DNA of 64,000 nt from Trachythela sp. YZ-2020 (Eukaryota; Cnidaria; Anthozoa; Malacalcyonacea; Clavulariidae): assembly GCA_016169945.1 (NCBI GenBank), contig JADLSH010000195.1, positions 248,001-312,000 on the forward strand, read 5' to 3'. A program made the position numbers and the translations under genes. Of this stretch, positions 17,801 through 29,306 are shown in pieces. The notes under the pieces are model-generated. The model made no database searches. It had not been told where the DNA came from and saw only the letters and a list, made by a program, of their open reading frames with translations. Within the stretch, counting starts at the first letter, position 1, and every line of letters starts with the position of its first letter.

Positions 17801-20800
17801 TCAGGTTTGTACAACCGTCTCTTGTCCCAACAGGTTTCCTTCTAGCAGACAAATCTTTCGTACATCTCTCTGATACACTCCGTTCGCCGTTCTAACAGTT
17901 ACTCTGCGGACGATTCCTTCGGCATCTGGGAAGACTTCTTCTATAAGTGCCTTTGGCCATCGACCTCGCTGAACGTCTGCGTCTATCATTAATACTAAAT
18001 CTCCGACTCTAAAATTAGGTTTCTTTTCCAACCATTTCTGCGTTTCTTGTAAGGTCGGTAGGTATTCCCTTATCCATCTTTCCCAGAACGTACTCGCTAG
18101 TGATTGGACGTGCTTCCATCTTGCTTTGTAGCTCTCCACCTTACCGCACTCTTTCGCCGATGTCGATGGATTCTGGCGCATTAGCAGTATATTGTTCGGT
18201 GTAAGCGCTTCCAGGTCTTGAGGGTCGCTCGAAACTGGTGTTATGGGTCGATCGTTCATGATTTTCTCCACTTCTACCAAGAATGTTCGTAGACTTTCAT
18301 CGTTGAGCTCCCGATTTCCGACTAATGATCGCAGAATCTTCTCGGTTGACCGTATCAGACGTTCCCAAACGCCGCCTTGATGGCTCGCACCTGGGGGATT
18401 AAATACCCATTCGATACCTCTGCGTGAGAGTGATCCCTGGATCTTTTCAAGGTTCCACGATTTCAGGGCTTCGATAACTTCTGCTTCAGCACCTTTGAAG
18501 TTAGTGCCATTGTCGCTATATATAACACGAGGTGGTCCTCTTCGGCCAACGAAACGTAAGATCGCACTTATGAAACTGTCCGTCGACAAATCTTCAGCTA
18601 CCTCGAGATGAACAGCTCTGTATCTCAAACACGTAAAGATGCATCCGAACCGTTTAGCTAATGTAGAGTTCTTCGATCTCGTCCTCGGACCTAATTTCAC
18701 GTAAAGTGGCCCAAAATAATCAATGCCAACAGCTGCAAACGGGTACACTAAACCGTTTTCGTCTGACGACGTCCTCACGACTGGTAACGGCGCCATCACT
18801 TGCTCTCCAGCCTTCGCATTCTCTCTTCTACAGATCTGACACTTCTTGAGAACCCGTTTAACATAAGATACTCCATTTGTAATCCAGAAACGTTCTCTGG
18901 TTTTTGCCAACGTCTGGTGACTTCCAATGTGACCGTTGAGACCGTGATAGTGTAGTATGATCAACTCGGACACGGTGTTGTCTTTCGGAAGGATAAATGG
19001 GTGCTTTGAATCGTGATCTAAGCTTGACAGATTCAATCGTCCTCCTAAACGTAACAGTCCGTCTTCACGAAAGGGTTTCAATCGTGCTAAACTGCCCTTT
19101 TTCATCCTCTCCAAATCTTCCGGAAACGATTCTTCTTGAACTCGTCTAATTATCTTTCTTTCGGCTTCCTCTAATTCTGCTACGGTTAGTGGCCGTATTT
19201 TCTTCGCGTCGCTTCGTGGTTGTTTCTCGGAATCTCGCGATTGCTCAGGTCTTCGTCTGCGAAACACTCTGATTAGCCACGCGACGACTCTTCGCAGTTT
19301 TTCCCACGAGGAAAACCGTCTTAACAACTGACTCCAAAACTCTTCTTCCACACTAGCTCCGCAAACAACGACCTTTTCTTTCTTTACTCCTTCGTCATTT
19401 TCGTCTAGACCTTCCGCGAGATGTCTTGGTTGAGCAGGCCACTCTTCTGTTGACTTCCAGAGGAACTCAGGACCGCGTTTCCAATGCTCTAGCTTGCTTG
19501 TCTCGGAGGCCCGAATTCCCCGCGATGCGTGGTCTGCCGGGTTTAACTCAGATTTCACGTGCCGCCACTGCTCCGGTGTCGATTCTTGTCGAATTGCGGC
19601 CACTCGGTTTGCGACAAAGGTGGTGAATCGCCGTGTCTCGTTAGCGATGTACTTTAAGACAATCATGGAATCGGTCCAATAGGTGATTGTATCGATCTTA
19701 AGTCTTCCTTGCAGTTCTTTCACGATGGTTTTGTTGACGCGTGTAGCTAACGTTGCCGCTGTCAATTCCAATTTAGGGACGGTGACTGCTTTATTGAGCG
19801 GCTTCACTCTGGACTTTCCCATAACAAAGCTGACATGGAACTCTCCTTTCTCGTTTTTGAAGCGCAAATACGATACAGTTCCGTAACCGTGTTCTTGCGA
19901 GGCGTCAGCGAAATGATGTAGGTCTATCTGTTGAATTTGTCCAAATTTCATCGGTTTAAAGCACCTGGGTATCTCATATACGCGTAGGTTGGCCAAATCT
20001 TCTTTCCACCTCTTCCACCGCGTAGACAGTTCACAAGGCAGTTCACTGTTCCAATCCAATTTCAGGCGGCATAACTCTTGGTTAATTTCCCGAGCTGGTA
20101 ACATAAGTGGGCTGGCGAATCCAAGAGGGTCGTAGATTGTCGCTATCGATGACAGCACGCCTTTGCGATTATTTTGCTCTTTCTTGTCGTCTACGGCTAG
20201 TAAAATCGTATCCTTTTCGACATTCCAGTGGACTCCGAGCGCTCTATCTATGGGTAAGGCTTCTGATTGCAAATCTAAGTTTTTGACTGTCGGTGACCTC
20301 CCTTCGACAGGAAATTCTTGTAAGACTTCGCGTGAATTTGAGCACCATTTGGTCAGATGGAATCCTCCCTTTGCCAGTATACTTTGCAACTCCTTGCTTA
20401 CTTTCTTCGCTTCCTCAGGGTCGGAAAATGACTTTAGCAGGTCGTCCACGTAAAAATCGCGAGTGACAGCGTCCAAAGTTTCTTGGGAATAATCCTGACC
20501 GTTGTCCACGGCTGTTCTTCTGAGAGCATAACCGGCGACACTTGGGGATGACTTAGCCCCAAATATATGGACAAGCATTTGGTGGGTTTTTGCCGCTTTC
20601 GACAGGTCGCCGTCCGGCCACCAGAGATAACATAGTGCGCCTTGGTGTTCGGGTATGACTTGGACTTGATGGAACATCCTCTTCACGTCGGCAGTAACAG
20701 CTATGCTGTCTACTCTGAATCTCAATATCACGCCTAACAGTGTGCTGGTGTTTTCTGGACCTCTTAGTAGCTCGTCGTTCAACGAAACGCCTTGGGTTTT

Positions 20801-21973
20801 ACACGCACAATCGAAAACGACTCTCGGTTCTTCGGGTTTTCTTGGGTGCCAAACCGCGTGGTGGGGTAGGTACCAAAGGGGTTTTAACTTGACGACCTCA
20901 TCTTCCGGAACCTCTCGAGCTGCTCCTTCATCTACGTAGTTTTTCATCACTTTGCTGTACTTCTCGTGAAATTTGGGATTTCTATCCATCTTATCTTTAA
21001 GGTATTGTAATCTCTTCTTAGCTGTGGGTAGGTTGTCTGGAAGGTTAGGTGGATTGTGCTTGAAAGGGAGACCAATTTGGTAATGACCATCTACCAATGT
21101 CGTTGTTTCTATCATCATTTCCTTTGCAACTCGATCTTCAATTGACATACTTGCCTCCGAATCATCCTTGATATCATCAAATTCTGCGTTGAACAAACGT
21201 TCGAGTTTATAGTTCAAGACATTGCTCTCCGAGCTGGTGCAACTGACTGAAATGTGATCGCTTTCGTCGTTTGCCATTGGGCCGTACACCGTCCATCCCA
21301 AGGGTGTTTTGACTGCGCAGGGTTCTCCTTTCCGCCCCTCTCGTCTATCTAGATAACTGTCAATTAAATCGGGGCGATCGCTACCAATTAGTATTGTCAC
21401 TTGTTTATCTCCCGTTTCAGGTAAAACTAAATCCTGTAAATGTGGCCATTCTTTGAGCTCCTCGTTTGTAGCTATGTGCCTTGGGGTTACTGGCAAACTG
21501 TCGGTTGTCAGAACATTCTTTAACTCGAATCTTTCGCCACCCGACACGGATCGTACGTTGAGCTTCACTTCGTAACCAGTCTTTTGTTGTTGACAATTGA
21601 CTGTAGTCATCGTGTAATTAACTGGATTGACATCTTCTATCGAAAGCTCTTGGACCAGACTTTCCAAACAGAGGGTTGCGTCGGACCCACTATCCAAGAA
21701 TGCGTAGGTGACAACTTCTTGCCTGTCAGGAACGCTTACTCTGACTGGGACAACTTTAAAACAGACACGGGGTCGACTAGCTTTGACGGCACAAACATTT
21801 ACTACTGAATCGCCGTGAGGACTTTCCGTTGCATCGTTCTGTGTAACGCCACCTTTCTGTCCTTGGGTTTGCTCTTTAATTCGGTCGCCTTTGTCGTCAT
21901 TCGTCCGATCGTCTTTCACAAAGTTCTGATCTCTATGGAGAAGATAGTGATGACCTTTCCCGCATCCACGCAT
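17801..21973 (-). CDS. pol: BEL/Pao Pol polyprotein (protease, RT, RNase H, integrase)
   Basis: One uninterrupted frame of 1390 codons. An aspartic protease site FLDSGSDATLC lies at about residue 92. The RT has DVKRMFHQV and the catalytic FYVDDLL at about residue 506. RNase H starts near HHFADAS (about 684). The integrase has an HHCC-type zinc region (HYHGLNGHIGSH...CQICRR, about 1005-1045), catalytic Asp in GIDYFGPL (about 1082), Asp in YSDNGTNFKG (about 1152) and Glu in GGVWERLIRS (about 1200). A C-terminal domain with FRVGDLVLMIDAD follows. It turns element RNA into DNA and inserts it. The real polyprotein would begin upstream in gag; no separate ATG is needed. All catalytic residues I looked for are present. 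Confidence 0.95.
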   Translation of the reverse strand: MRGCGKGHHYLLHRDQNFVKDDRTNDDKGDRIKEQTQGQKGGVTQNDATESPHGDSVVNVCAVKASRPRVCFKVVPVRVSVPDRQEVVTYAFLDSGSDATLCLESLVQELSIEDVNPVNYTMTTVNCQQQKTGYEVKLNVRSVSGGERFELKNVLTTDSLPVTPRHIATNEELKEWPHLQDLVLPETGDKQVTILIGSDRPDLIDSYLDRREGRKGEPCAVKTPLGWTVYGPMANDESDHISVSCTSSESNVLNYKLERLFNAEFDDIKDDSEASMSIEDRVAKEMMIETTTLVDGHYQIGLPFKHNPPNLPDNLPTAKKRLQYLKDKMDRNPKFHEKYSKVMKNYVDEGAAREVPEDEVVKLKPLWYLPHHAVWHPRKPEEPRVVFDCACKTQGVSLNDELLRGPENTSTLLGVILRFRVDSIAVTADVKRMFHQVQVIPEHQGALCYLWWPDGDLSKAAKTHQMLVHIFGAKSSPSVAGYALRRTAVDNGQDYSQETLDAVTRDFYVDDLLKSFSDPEEAKKVSKELQSILAKGGFHLTKWCSNSREVLQEFPVEGRSPTVKNLDLQSEALPIDRALGVHWNVEKDTILLAVDDKKEQNNRKGVLSSIATIYDPLGFASPLMLPAREINQELCRLKLDWNSELPCELSTRWKRWKEDLANLRVYEIPRCFKPMKFGQIQQIDLHHFADASQEHGYGTVSYLRFKNEKGEFHVSFVMGKSRVKPLNKAVTVPKLELTAATLATRVNKTIVKELQGRLKIDTITYWTDSMIVLKYIANETRRFTTFVANRVAAIRQESTPEQWRHVKSELNPADHASRGIRASETSKLEHWKRGPEFLWKSTEEWPAQPRHLAEGLDENDEGVKKEKVVVCGASVEEEFWSQLLRRFSSWEKLRRVVAWLIRVFRRRRPEQSRDSEKQPRSDAKKIRPLTVAELEEAERKIIRRVQEESFPEDLERMKKGSLARLKPFREDGLLRLGGRLNLSSLDHDSKHPFILPKDNTVSELIILHYHGLNGHIGSHQTLAKTRERFWITNGVSYVKRVLKKCQICRRENAKAGEQVMAPLPVVRTSSDENGLVYPFAAVGIDYFGPLYVKLGPRTRSKNSTLAKRFGCIFTCLRYRAVHLEVAEDLSTDSFISAILRFVGRRGPPRVIYSDNGTNFKGAEAEVIEALKSWNLEKIQGSLSRRGIEWVFNPPGASHQGGVWERLIRSTEKILRSLVGNRELNDESLRTFLVEVEKIMNDRPITPVSSDPQDLEALTPNNILLMRQNPSTSAKECGKVESYKARWKHVQSLASTFWERWIREYLPTLQETQKWLEKKPNFRVGDLVLMIDADVQRGRWPKALIEEVFPDAEGIVRRVTVRTANGVYQRDVRKICLLEGNLLGQETVVQT

Positions 21974-23891
21974 ACGACAGGTGAACCCGCTTTACAGCAC
22001 TTTGCAAAATGGCCTTCATCTAAGCATATCATACAAAGCCTGCGTTGCTTCACTATTTTCCAACGATCTTCCAAGCTTGCTGATTTGAACACTCGACATC
22101 TCCATACACCGTGTGGACCGGAACACTGCGGACATTTGCGAGGCAAACGATTCTCCCTTTCATCGTTTAAATCGTTCTTTGTGGCGCTGGAATAAATTGC
22201 TCTCGATTGATCCAATCTTTGCTTAGTCACGGGCGACTTCTTAAACTCGTTAGACAGTTTGAGCTCCTCCCATATCTATTATTAATACGTCCTGCGATGT
22301 GCTTTAGGAAATTTACAAAGTTACTGAACGTAACCAATCCGTTGCCTTTGAGGAGGTCTCCAGCTTTGTCTGCCCACTTCCTTTTTAGACTTTCTTCAGG
22401 AAGCTTCTTCATCAACATTACTATCACGTCCTCGTTATCCAAACGATTGCAGTAGCTAGGTCCCATTCTTGTTAGCGCCCTTCCGGAATCTTCCAACTGC
22501 CGCACAAATTCCATCAATGCGGTCGCATCTGACTTCTTTATCTGAAGTTCTCGTAGCTTCGTCATGTGAGCTTCCACTATCATGTGGTTGTCCAAAATTT
22601 TCAAGAAGCACACTTTTCGCTTCTTTATATCTCTGACTAGCATCTAAGTTGACGCAACTACGAATAGCTTCTCTTGCCTTCCCAATACATTGGGCAAGTA
22701 GTCGAACAAATCTCTGAGATTCATCCTTCACTTGTGACTCTATATTTTCTTCGAAATTTGCTGTGAACTCTACGTACTCTAAAGGGTCACCACCAAATTT
22801 CATTAGTTCTATTTTTGGTAGGGAGGGCCCTTCTTTAATGACTTGAGCTATGGAACTCCAAACATCCATTGGGGGGCTAACTACTTGTTGTACTGGGTTT
22901 TGGGTAGGTTGGGGGGTCTGAACATTATTCATCGGAACAAATTCTTGGCATGCAACATCTAGGTTAGGACTTCCTTTATCAGCTCTTTTAGTATGGGGTG
23001 GGGTCGACACAGTTGGGGGTGTATCATGCTGTGTGTTTGCTGTGTGGGGTACGTCCGGGCTTGTCTTTATTTGTTGTGACAATACAGTCTCTTGACATGA
23101 GTTAGATATGGTTCTTTGGGTGGGTTGAGTTTGGTCTACAGGGAGTGATGTTGGTTAAGGGTTGGTTGAGGTTGCTGTAGGTTTATAGGACTCTGCCCTA
23201 AGGTGGGTTGGGTTTGACTTCCATATTGAATCTTATCAAGGTACTCATTCATACTATCAATTCTGTCATCTGGGGTTTGTTCAATTACCAGATCAATTTT
23301 TGCTTGCTTGAGTTCTGATTCTACACTTAACAGTTCAAGCTTGCGATTGAGTTCAGTTTTTCTCTGCTGGACTAACTCTAGCTGGCGTTCTAACTCTTGC
23401 TTTTCTTTTAGCGTTTGCATCTTCAACCTAGTTTCCTCTACTGCCCTTCGTCTTTCGACCGCACTGCTTCTACTGGATGATCTGCTTTTTCGACTACTCT
23501 CACGAGATGTGAAACTAAATTTAGATATTGATGGTGGGTTTTTGAATCTTTCTCTATTACTTTTCCACACATCAACCATGCAATCTAGCTGAAGTTTCGC
23601 ATCTCGTTGGTTGTTGTAATTATCAGTCATTAACTCTCTTCTCTCTGCATCTCTTTCATACTTCATGTAATTCTCATGACTGTTTACAAATTTATGAAAG
23701 GCTGTTTCGTACCTGTCTTTCGCTTCTTTGGTTTCTTGTGGGCTGCTTTCGAACTCTTTTAATAACTGTTGCAACTTACTTAGCTCTTCTTGAAGTTCTC
23801 TTAAACATTCTGATCTCTCTTGCTTTGCTGCGACTGTTTCTTCAAAGAAAACGTTCGTCTCTTCTGCCGATTCTTCGCCCTGGATCGACAT
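21916..23891 (-). pseudogene. gag: BEL/Pao Gag, broken by frameshifts
   Basis: ATG at 23891 (MSIQGEESAEE) opens a charged coiled-coil region with a Ser/Arg-rich patch, ending at a stop at 23136. The protein continues in other frames at 22456-23135 (capsid-like region of the BEL DUF1759 type, LPKIELMKFGGDPLEY), 22227-22610 and 21916-22240. The last holds paired zinc-knuckle-like motifs (CPQCSGPHGVWRC, then CMICLDEGHFAKCC). Four frame changes, near 23145, 22600, 22245 and 21975, break it. Most would be explained by one missing base, often in a short homopolymer. Gag packages element RNA. Whether this copy is truly dead or mis-assembled is open. Confidence 0.85.
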
Positions 23892-23928
23892 GGTGTTCAC
23901 TACTTATCGAGCGAATAACTTCGAATGA

Positions 23929-24266
23929 TGTAAGCTTCAAATTACTTTGGTTCGTCACAAACTTTATTCACACGTATGTTCAAAGATACACACGAGAGAT
24001 TCGCTATACAAGTCAACAATTAAAGTGTTAAGTATGCTCCTTAGACGAAATCTAAGTGACTAATCTAATACTTACAAGTTATTGTGACGTCTTTATGTAA
24101 ATTACTATCTTTAAAGTTTCTTTTAACTGAGCTTTTAACCAAGATTATTACGGTTCACTTTAACTTACAGAAATATATTGTCCTTCGTTTTCTTTGGCGC
24201 CAAAACCACAACTTACGTCTGCGCCCGCAATAAGCAGGAATATTACTTTATGTAGTAGATCTTACA
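23929..24266 (-). repeat. 5' LTR of BEL/Pao element
   Basis: Same 338 bp as 17383-17720. The promoter should lie here, driving transcription leftward. Confidence 0.93.
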
Positions 24267-24271
24267 TTCAC

Positions 24272-24598
24272 TTTGCAACTAAAGTAATTACTGGGCAACA
24301 TTCAGATAAGTGACTCAGACATGGATGTATAGAGTAACCAATTTGGGGGGAGTTCGCCTCTCTACTACGCATGCCAGGGGGGAGCTTCGAATTAGAGTTC
24401 TGTATACTGTATTATTAAGATGTAACGTTTGAAGATTATGATTTCAGCGTTTGAATTTTATAGAGAATAAAATTGTCACATATAACTTGGATATACAGTC
24501 ATGAACGATATTATACTTTTGCGTATGGCTATTCTCAATTATCTAACAATCCGAGGCGCGATTTCCGCCACAAATTTCAGTTGTGTGTTTGTTACAAA
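24272..24598. other. No recognisable feature
   Basis: Sequence between the BEL element and the duplicated segment. Two G-runs (near 24347 and 24380) are the only notable composition. Confidence 0.4.
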
Positions 24599-25161
24599 CA
24601 GTACAAAGTGAAAGAGGCTGCTCTGTATTTCTTATATTTCCTTGGCGTTTTATATGGCTGTTAAGCAGTTTATATAATTCCTGCCACCTTTGGCTCTATT
24701 CATGCGAATACGACAGAAATTGCTATGAAATAATTCTATTTTTTTAGCAAAACAATACACCTACCTGTTTATATAAATAGATGTGTTCTATAATATATAT
24801 ACTGAAAAGTGCTTAACTGCCGCTATTAACAGTCGCTGACAACTTGAATCCGCGCTAATTTTGAATTCTTTGAAGGCATATTGTAAACACTGGACTGGAC
24901 TGAACTTTGGACTTTCAATTTTGTTATTTGTTCTTGTAATTTTGTTATTTGTTCTTGTAATTTTTCCAATGTCTTTTAATAATCTTTGTGAAGAATTTTG
25001 CCATTTTTGCAATGTGGATAAATTCAAAATTGAATGAAAGTTTAGCTTGTTCGCTTGTAGCTACGCTACAGTATTTCGGCTACTATGTGATTTCGGGGAG
25101 CATCGCGTGTACCAATTGTGTAAACAATTACTCGCTTCTTGTTTACAAAATGTTTTAAATT

Positions 25162-26160
25162 TCAAACTCCCGCATCGCGGTCGTGCGATTTTTTAATCAC
25201 ACGTTTGATTTCAGCATACGTGAGGTGAGAATAAAAAATGAGGCCTAGGTCTTTAGCTGACAAGACAGGCTTGATGGTTTTTCCCAGCAAATTCAAACGC
25301 ATGTCATTAGGAATAGTTCGCATAAGTTGCCTCGTGCCAATAAGAAGGAATTTTGTTTTCTCTGGGTTGACCAGCAAGTGATTCGCGGAACACCATTTTA
25401 CGACCCTATTGAGATCAGACTCCAAATCGTTAATCGATTGCTCTAGGTCTTTGATGGAAAACGACAGGAAAACTTTAGAGGCATCCACATAGGAATCTAG
25501 GTCACAAGAATTAGTCGTTGATGGTAGATCATTTTTATAAATACAAAATAATAGGGGCGATAGAATTGCGCCTTGTGGTACCCCATGAGTAATAGGAAGG
25601 GAAGAGGACTTTGTTGATCCAATGCGTACAAATTGTGTTCTGCCAGAAAGGTAACTTTCAAACCATTTCGCTGTATGCCGAGAGGCACCATACACTGGAT
25701 TGAATGGTTTACACTTTCAAATGCCTTGCATTGATCTAATAACACGAGAGCAGTCAGCATCGATTTGCCCCTGGCTTCCAGTATGTCATCCCTCACCATA
25801 ATGTTGATGGTGGAGTGGTATTATTACCACTTTGGTGGGATGTCAGACGATTGTTCTTGGATAGGTAATCACTGAATTGATTAAGGACAACTCTTTCACA
25901 AACTTTAGAGACAACAGCCAGAAGTGAGAGGACGATTATTCGATGCGACTTCATGATCACCTTCTTTTAGCAAAGTTATCACTTCTGCTAGTTTCCAGAT
26001 ATCAGGGAAAGTCGATGATGCAAGGGAGCAGTTTATTATTTCGGTGATAGGGGCTAAAATGACAGGAAGACAACCTTTAATCACTCGTGCGCTGATCTTA
26101 TCGGGGCCAGGGGCCATGTTGGAGGGTATCGAAAGAATAATACGCCGGACCTCGGAAGTT
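25162..26160 (-). pseudogene. LINE RT fragment in duplication copy A
   Basis: On minus: APGPDKISARVIK, FPDIWKLAEVITLLKEG, then after a break LTALVLLDQCKAFESVNHSI, SYLSGRTQFVRIG and THGVPQGAILSPLLFCIY. The catalytic FADD box is replaced by SYVDASKVFLSF, so the second metal-binding Asp is lost. The frame changes near 25690 and 25900 and the end is cut off after ...KKSHDRDAGV. It is inactive. Copy B (34043-35040) carries the same lesions, so the decay predates the duplication. Confidence 0.85.
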
Positions 26161-27476
26161 GGTTAAACAACTCACTTGTCGTTTTAACATTTACAGGGGT
26201 AAATGAATTGGGCAGCTCGAAGTTATTGATGTGGCCCCTCACATGCTAATGCGATGCTCACCGCCATATGCTAATGAGTGCACCGCCTCATACCACCTCA
26301 TGCGCCGCCTCAAAAACGGGGTTGAAATCTACATATATTACTACTAACATATTCTTAAGGGGGCTCCAGTCAGTGACGGCTGACACATTCATATTCAAAG
26401 CTTACAATTATATCGCGCGCATTTTTTCCAGCATACCCACTAATTTTTCCATGAAGCTTGACTAATATAGATAATTTTAAGCCATATTTCAGAGAAAGAG
26501 CAGGGGCAAAATCTTAAGATATGCCTATTTATATGCCATATCATCACTGACTTTCACAAAGCAAGCACGCCTATATTTAAGACTGCTGTAAGACACTCAA
26601 GCTCGAACAAATCAATGCAGTGTTTCTTGACACATAACAAACAATAGTTGAACATCTTCAAGAAAATTTTATAACAAAGCAACATAGGAGCAATTTCATA
26701 AGCATGTGACAACATGACATTTTCACTGCATAAGTGCATTTGGCAATTACAACATCTAGCACATTTTTTCACAGATTAATGGTGCAGGTTTTAATAGAAC
26801 AAAGTAGGATTTAACTTTCATAAAATACCTTTTGTAGCTAAAGGCCAAGGTCAGATTTTGCAAATTTAAATATAGACATATTTTAATGGTCAATTTATAT
26901 AATGTAGCTATAGATCACACTGTAGGGACAGGCGTTGTAGTAACAATAATACAATATCATGTAACTTAACTAACTAGCCGGTGCAACTCATTCGTAAGTT
27001 CAATTTCAAGTATAAGTTAACTTTATTGAGTATACCTTGCCAATGAAAATACAAATTTTGTGAAAATTTGTCCGCACTGTAATTACGTATATTATATTTT
27101 CAGACATGAACAGAAAGTAGTTGTATAGTCGTATGGCAATAAAACCAACAGTAAACAAATATCATTGCTATATATAGAAAGCAAAAAATCATAGCTCATG
27201 CATGCAATGTATTATGCTGCAGTCTTGAAACTTTGTACTATCCTTGGACTCTCTGCGTTTTTATGTTGTCACTTTCTATTTGCTGGAATAAATGTGATGC
27301 AACATCATAAACAGCATCACTAAACTAATTCTTTTATGCTGTCCATGATTTTGCAATTTATAATCAATGTAAAATTTGATCTCAATCAATGGCAATTAGA
27401 AAGTAACATTTGGCCTTAAAAAGTAGATCGAGGCATGCCCATGGGCAGTAAAATAATTTTTGTCTGTACGTTGCAG

Positions 27477-27532
27477 AACCTACGACTAGCTTCAAAACAT
27501 CTACAACGAAGAATGGACAGAAAACTACTTCT
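27477..27532 (+). other. Short splice-bordered exon-like segment
   Basis: A TTGCAG-like acceptor precedes AACCTACGACTAGC and GTAAGAATAT follows ACTTCTG. It could code for a Thr/Lys-rich peptide (PTTSFKTSTTKNGQKTTS). The same segment recurs in copies B (about 39347-39393) and C (about 48354-48404) with changes. No longer gene could be assembled around it. Confidence 0.25.
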
Positions 27533-28230
27533 GGTAAGAATATACTAGTAATGCTCAAGTGCATGTATGGGGCGCCAAATGTAAAAAAATGTTTTATGCT
27601 AAAATATGTGAAGTTTTGCATTATTTAGTTATATAATAAATTATTTGCAAACAATACCAGTATTATTTGTAAATAATCTACGGATTATTTACAAATAATC
27701 TATGGATTGTTTACTGCGACATTAAATAATCCATAGATTATTTATAAACAATCTAGGAATTGTTACTGCAACATTAAATAATCCATAGATGGTTTATAAA
27801 TAATCCATAGATAGTTAAAAACAATCCCTAGATTCATCCCTAGATTGTTTAACGTCTTATTAAACAATGCGCGGATTGTTTATAAACCATCAATGGATTG
27901 TTTATAAATAATCTATGGATTATATACCGAGCCACATGTAAAATAAATATGGCGCGCGGCAAATGTAAAGTAAAGAGCTGACCAAACCGGAAGAGGTCTC
28001 TTTATTATCCGGGGGGGAGTTTACACACTTTCAAGGTGGAATTCGCAATTCTAGTGTTTATTTCCTTCGATTGTTCGAATATGAATAATTCAACGACAAC
28101 GTGATAACATTGGAGAGACTAACACTGGAGGCGGCGATGGTTCTTCAACATCAACAACAAACCAAAGACAGTCGAATGAACCGAATGGCGACATTAATAG
28201 CCCAAGGTCACAGGTAAGTATTTTAGTTAA

Positions 28231-28768
28231 AGACCCGCATCTATATATATACATGAACTTGTGGTTGACGCTTGGCACCTGGACTCTGTGGCTCGGTGGT
28301 CGGAGCGCTGCACCGGAATCGCAGGGCCGCAGATTCAATTCCTGTTGGGGGACTTGGAGTTGCATTTTTCGCAGCCGTTCCCGTTCAGGTCTAAAATATT
28401 GTATATAATATCTCACTCGAAATATCCATCCACTTAAACGTTCTATATCAATTTCAATCGAGTGGGATGCAGAAAAAAAAATCTTGTAATTTACCTTATC
28501 ACAACCCGCAGTATCCGCATCTATATATATACATGAACTTGTGGTTGACGCTTGGCAGTTGGACTCTGTGGCTCGGTGGTCGGAGCGCTGCACCGGAATC
28601 GCAGGGCCGCAGATTCAATTCCTGTCGGAGGACTTGGAGTTGCATTTTTCGCAGCCGTTCCCGTTCAGGTCTAAAATATTGTATATAATATCTCACTCGA
28701 AGTATCCATCCACTTAAACGTTCTATATCAATTTCAATCGAGTGAGATGCAGAAAAATATATATTATA
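28231..28768 (+). mobile_element. tRNA-derived SINE dimer 2, at the duplication junction
   Basis: Two units, the first truncated at its leader (ACCCGCATC at 28232), the second from 28497, with the same 280-bp spacing as dimer 1. A- and B-box-like motifs are kept in both. It sits exactly between copy A and copy B of the duplicated segment: the last base of copy A runs into the SINE leader and the SINE tail (GATGCAGAAAAATATATATT) runs into the first base of copy B. Confidence 0.85.
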
Positions 28769-28986
28769 CAGTACAAAGTGAAAGAGGCTGCTCTGTATTT
28801 CTTATATTTCCTTGGCGTTTTATATGGCTGTTAAGCAGTTTATATAATTCCTGCCACCTTTGGCTCTATTCATGCGAATACGACAGAAATTGCTATGAAA
28901 TAATTCTATTTTTTTAGCGAAACAATACACCTACGTGTTTATATAAATAGATGTGTTCTATAATATATATACTGAAAAGTGCTTAA

Positions 28987-29203
28987 AGGGACACTCCACC
29001 CCCAGAACAATTGCTGCTCATATAAAAGCCCTGTATGAGCCTACTTTGGAATGAATGTTCCTTCGTCTCAATTCTTTTTCGTTTGCGAGAAATTTAACTT
29101 TGTTTCACTGATTTCCTCGTACATTTTCGCCGCCATGTTTGTTGAATCGCGGGCGAATGCGGTCGTTCCTATGAGTGCTGTGACGTAAGTGTGGGATAGC
29201 AAC
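28987..29203 (+). repeat. Left TIR of the Kolobok-like element
   Basis: About 217 bp, matching the reverse complement of 33477-33693 with roughly a dozen differences. Its inner end reads GTGACGTAAGTGTGGGA. Confidence 0.88.
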
Positions 29204-29306
29204 AGCGACTCACTGCGCAAAACAACAAAACAAACGCTTCGTGATTGATTTCGGTCATATAAATTCTGTTGTTGAACGTTTATTCTCCCTTTGATAATTT
29301 TTAATA

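Larger units (their letters stand above)
17383..24266 (-). mobile_element. BEL/Pao LTR retrotransposon
   Basis: The element is 6884 bp on the minus strand. It has 338-bp LTRs that look identical by eye, each starting TGTAAG and ending CTTACA, and a 5-bp target duplication TTCAC (17378-17382 and 24267-24271). Domain order gag, zinc knuckles, protease, RT, RNase H, integrase and a C-terminal domain is that of BEL/Pao. Identical LTRs imply a recent insertion, yet the gag part has several frame breaks while pol is open throughout. No primer-binding site starting TGG is evident next to the 5' LTR. Confidence 0.95.
24599..28231. repeat. Segmental duplication, copy A
   Basis: From CAGTACAAAGTGAAAG onward this matches copy B (28769-28986, 33694-35705, 38701-40165) in order and orientation with only scattered differences. 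It contains an RT pseudogene on minus, a coiled-coil-coding patch (about 24840-24970 minus, LEKLQEQITKLQEQ), a short splice-bordered segment at 27477-27532, and the first 668 bp of a transposon end (27564-28231). It stops where a truncated SINE begins. Confidence 0.85.
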
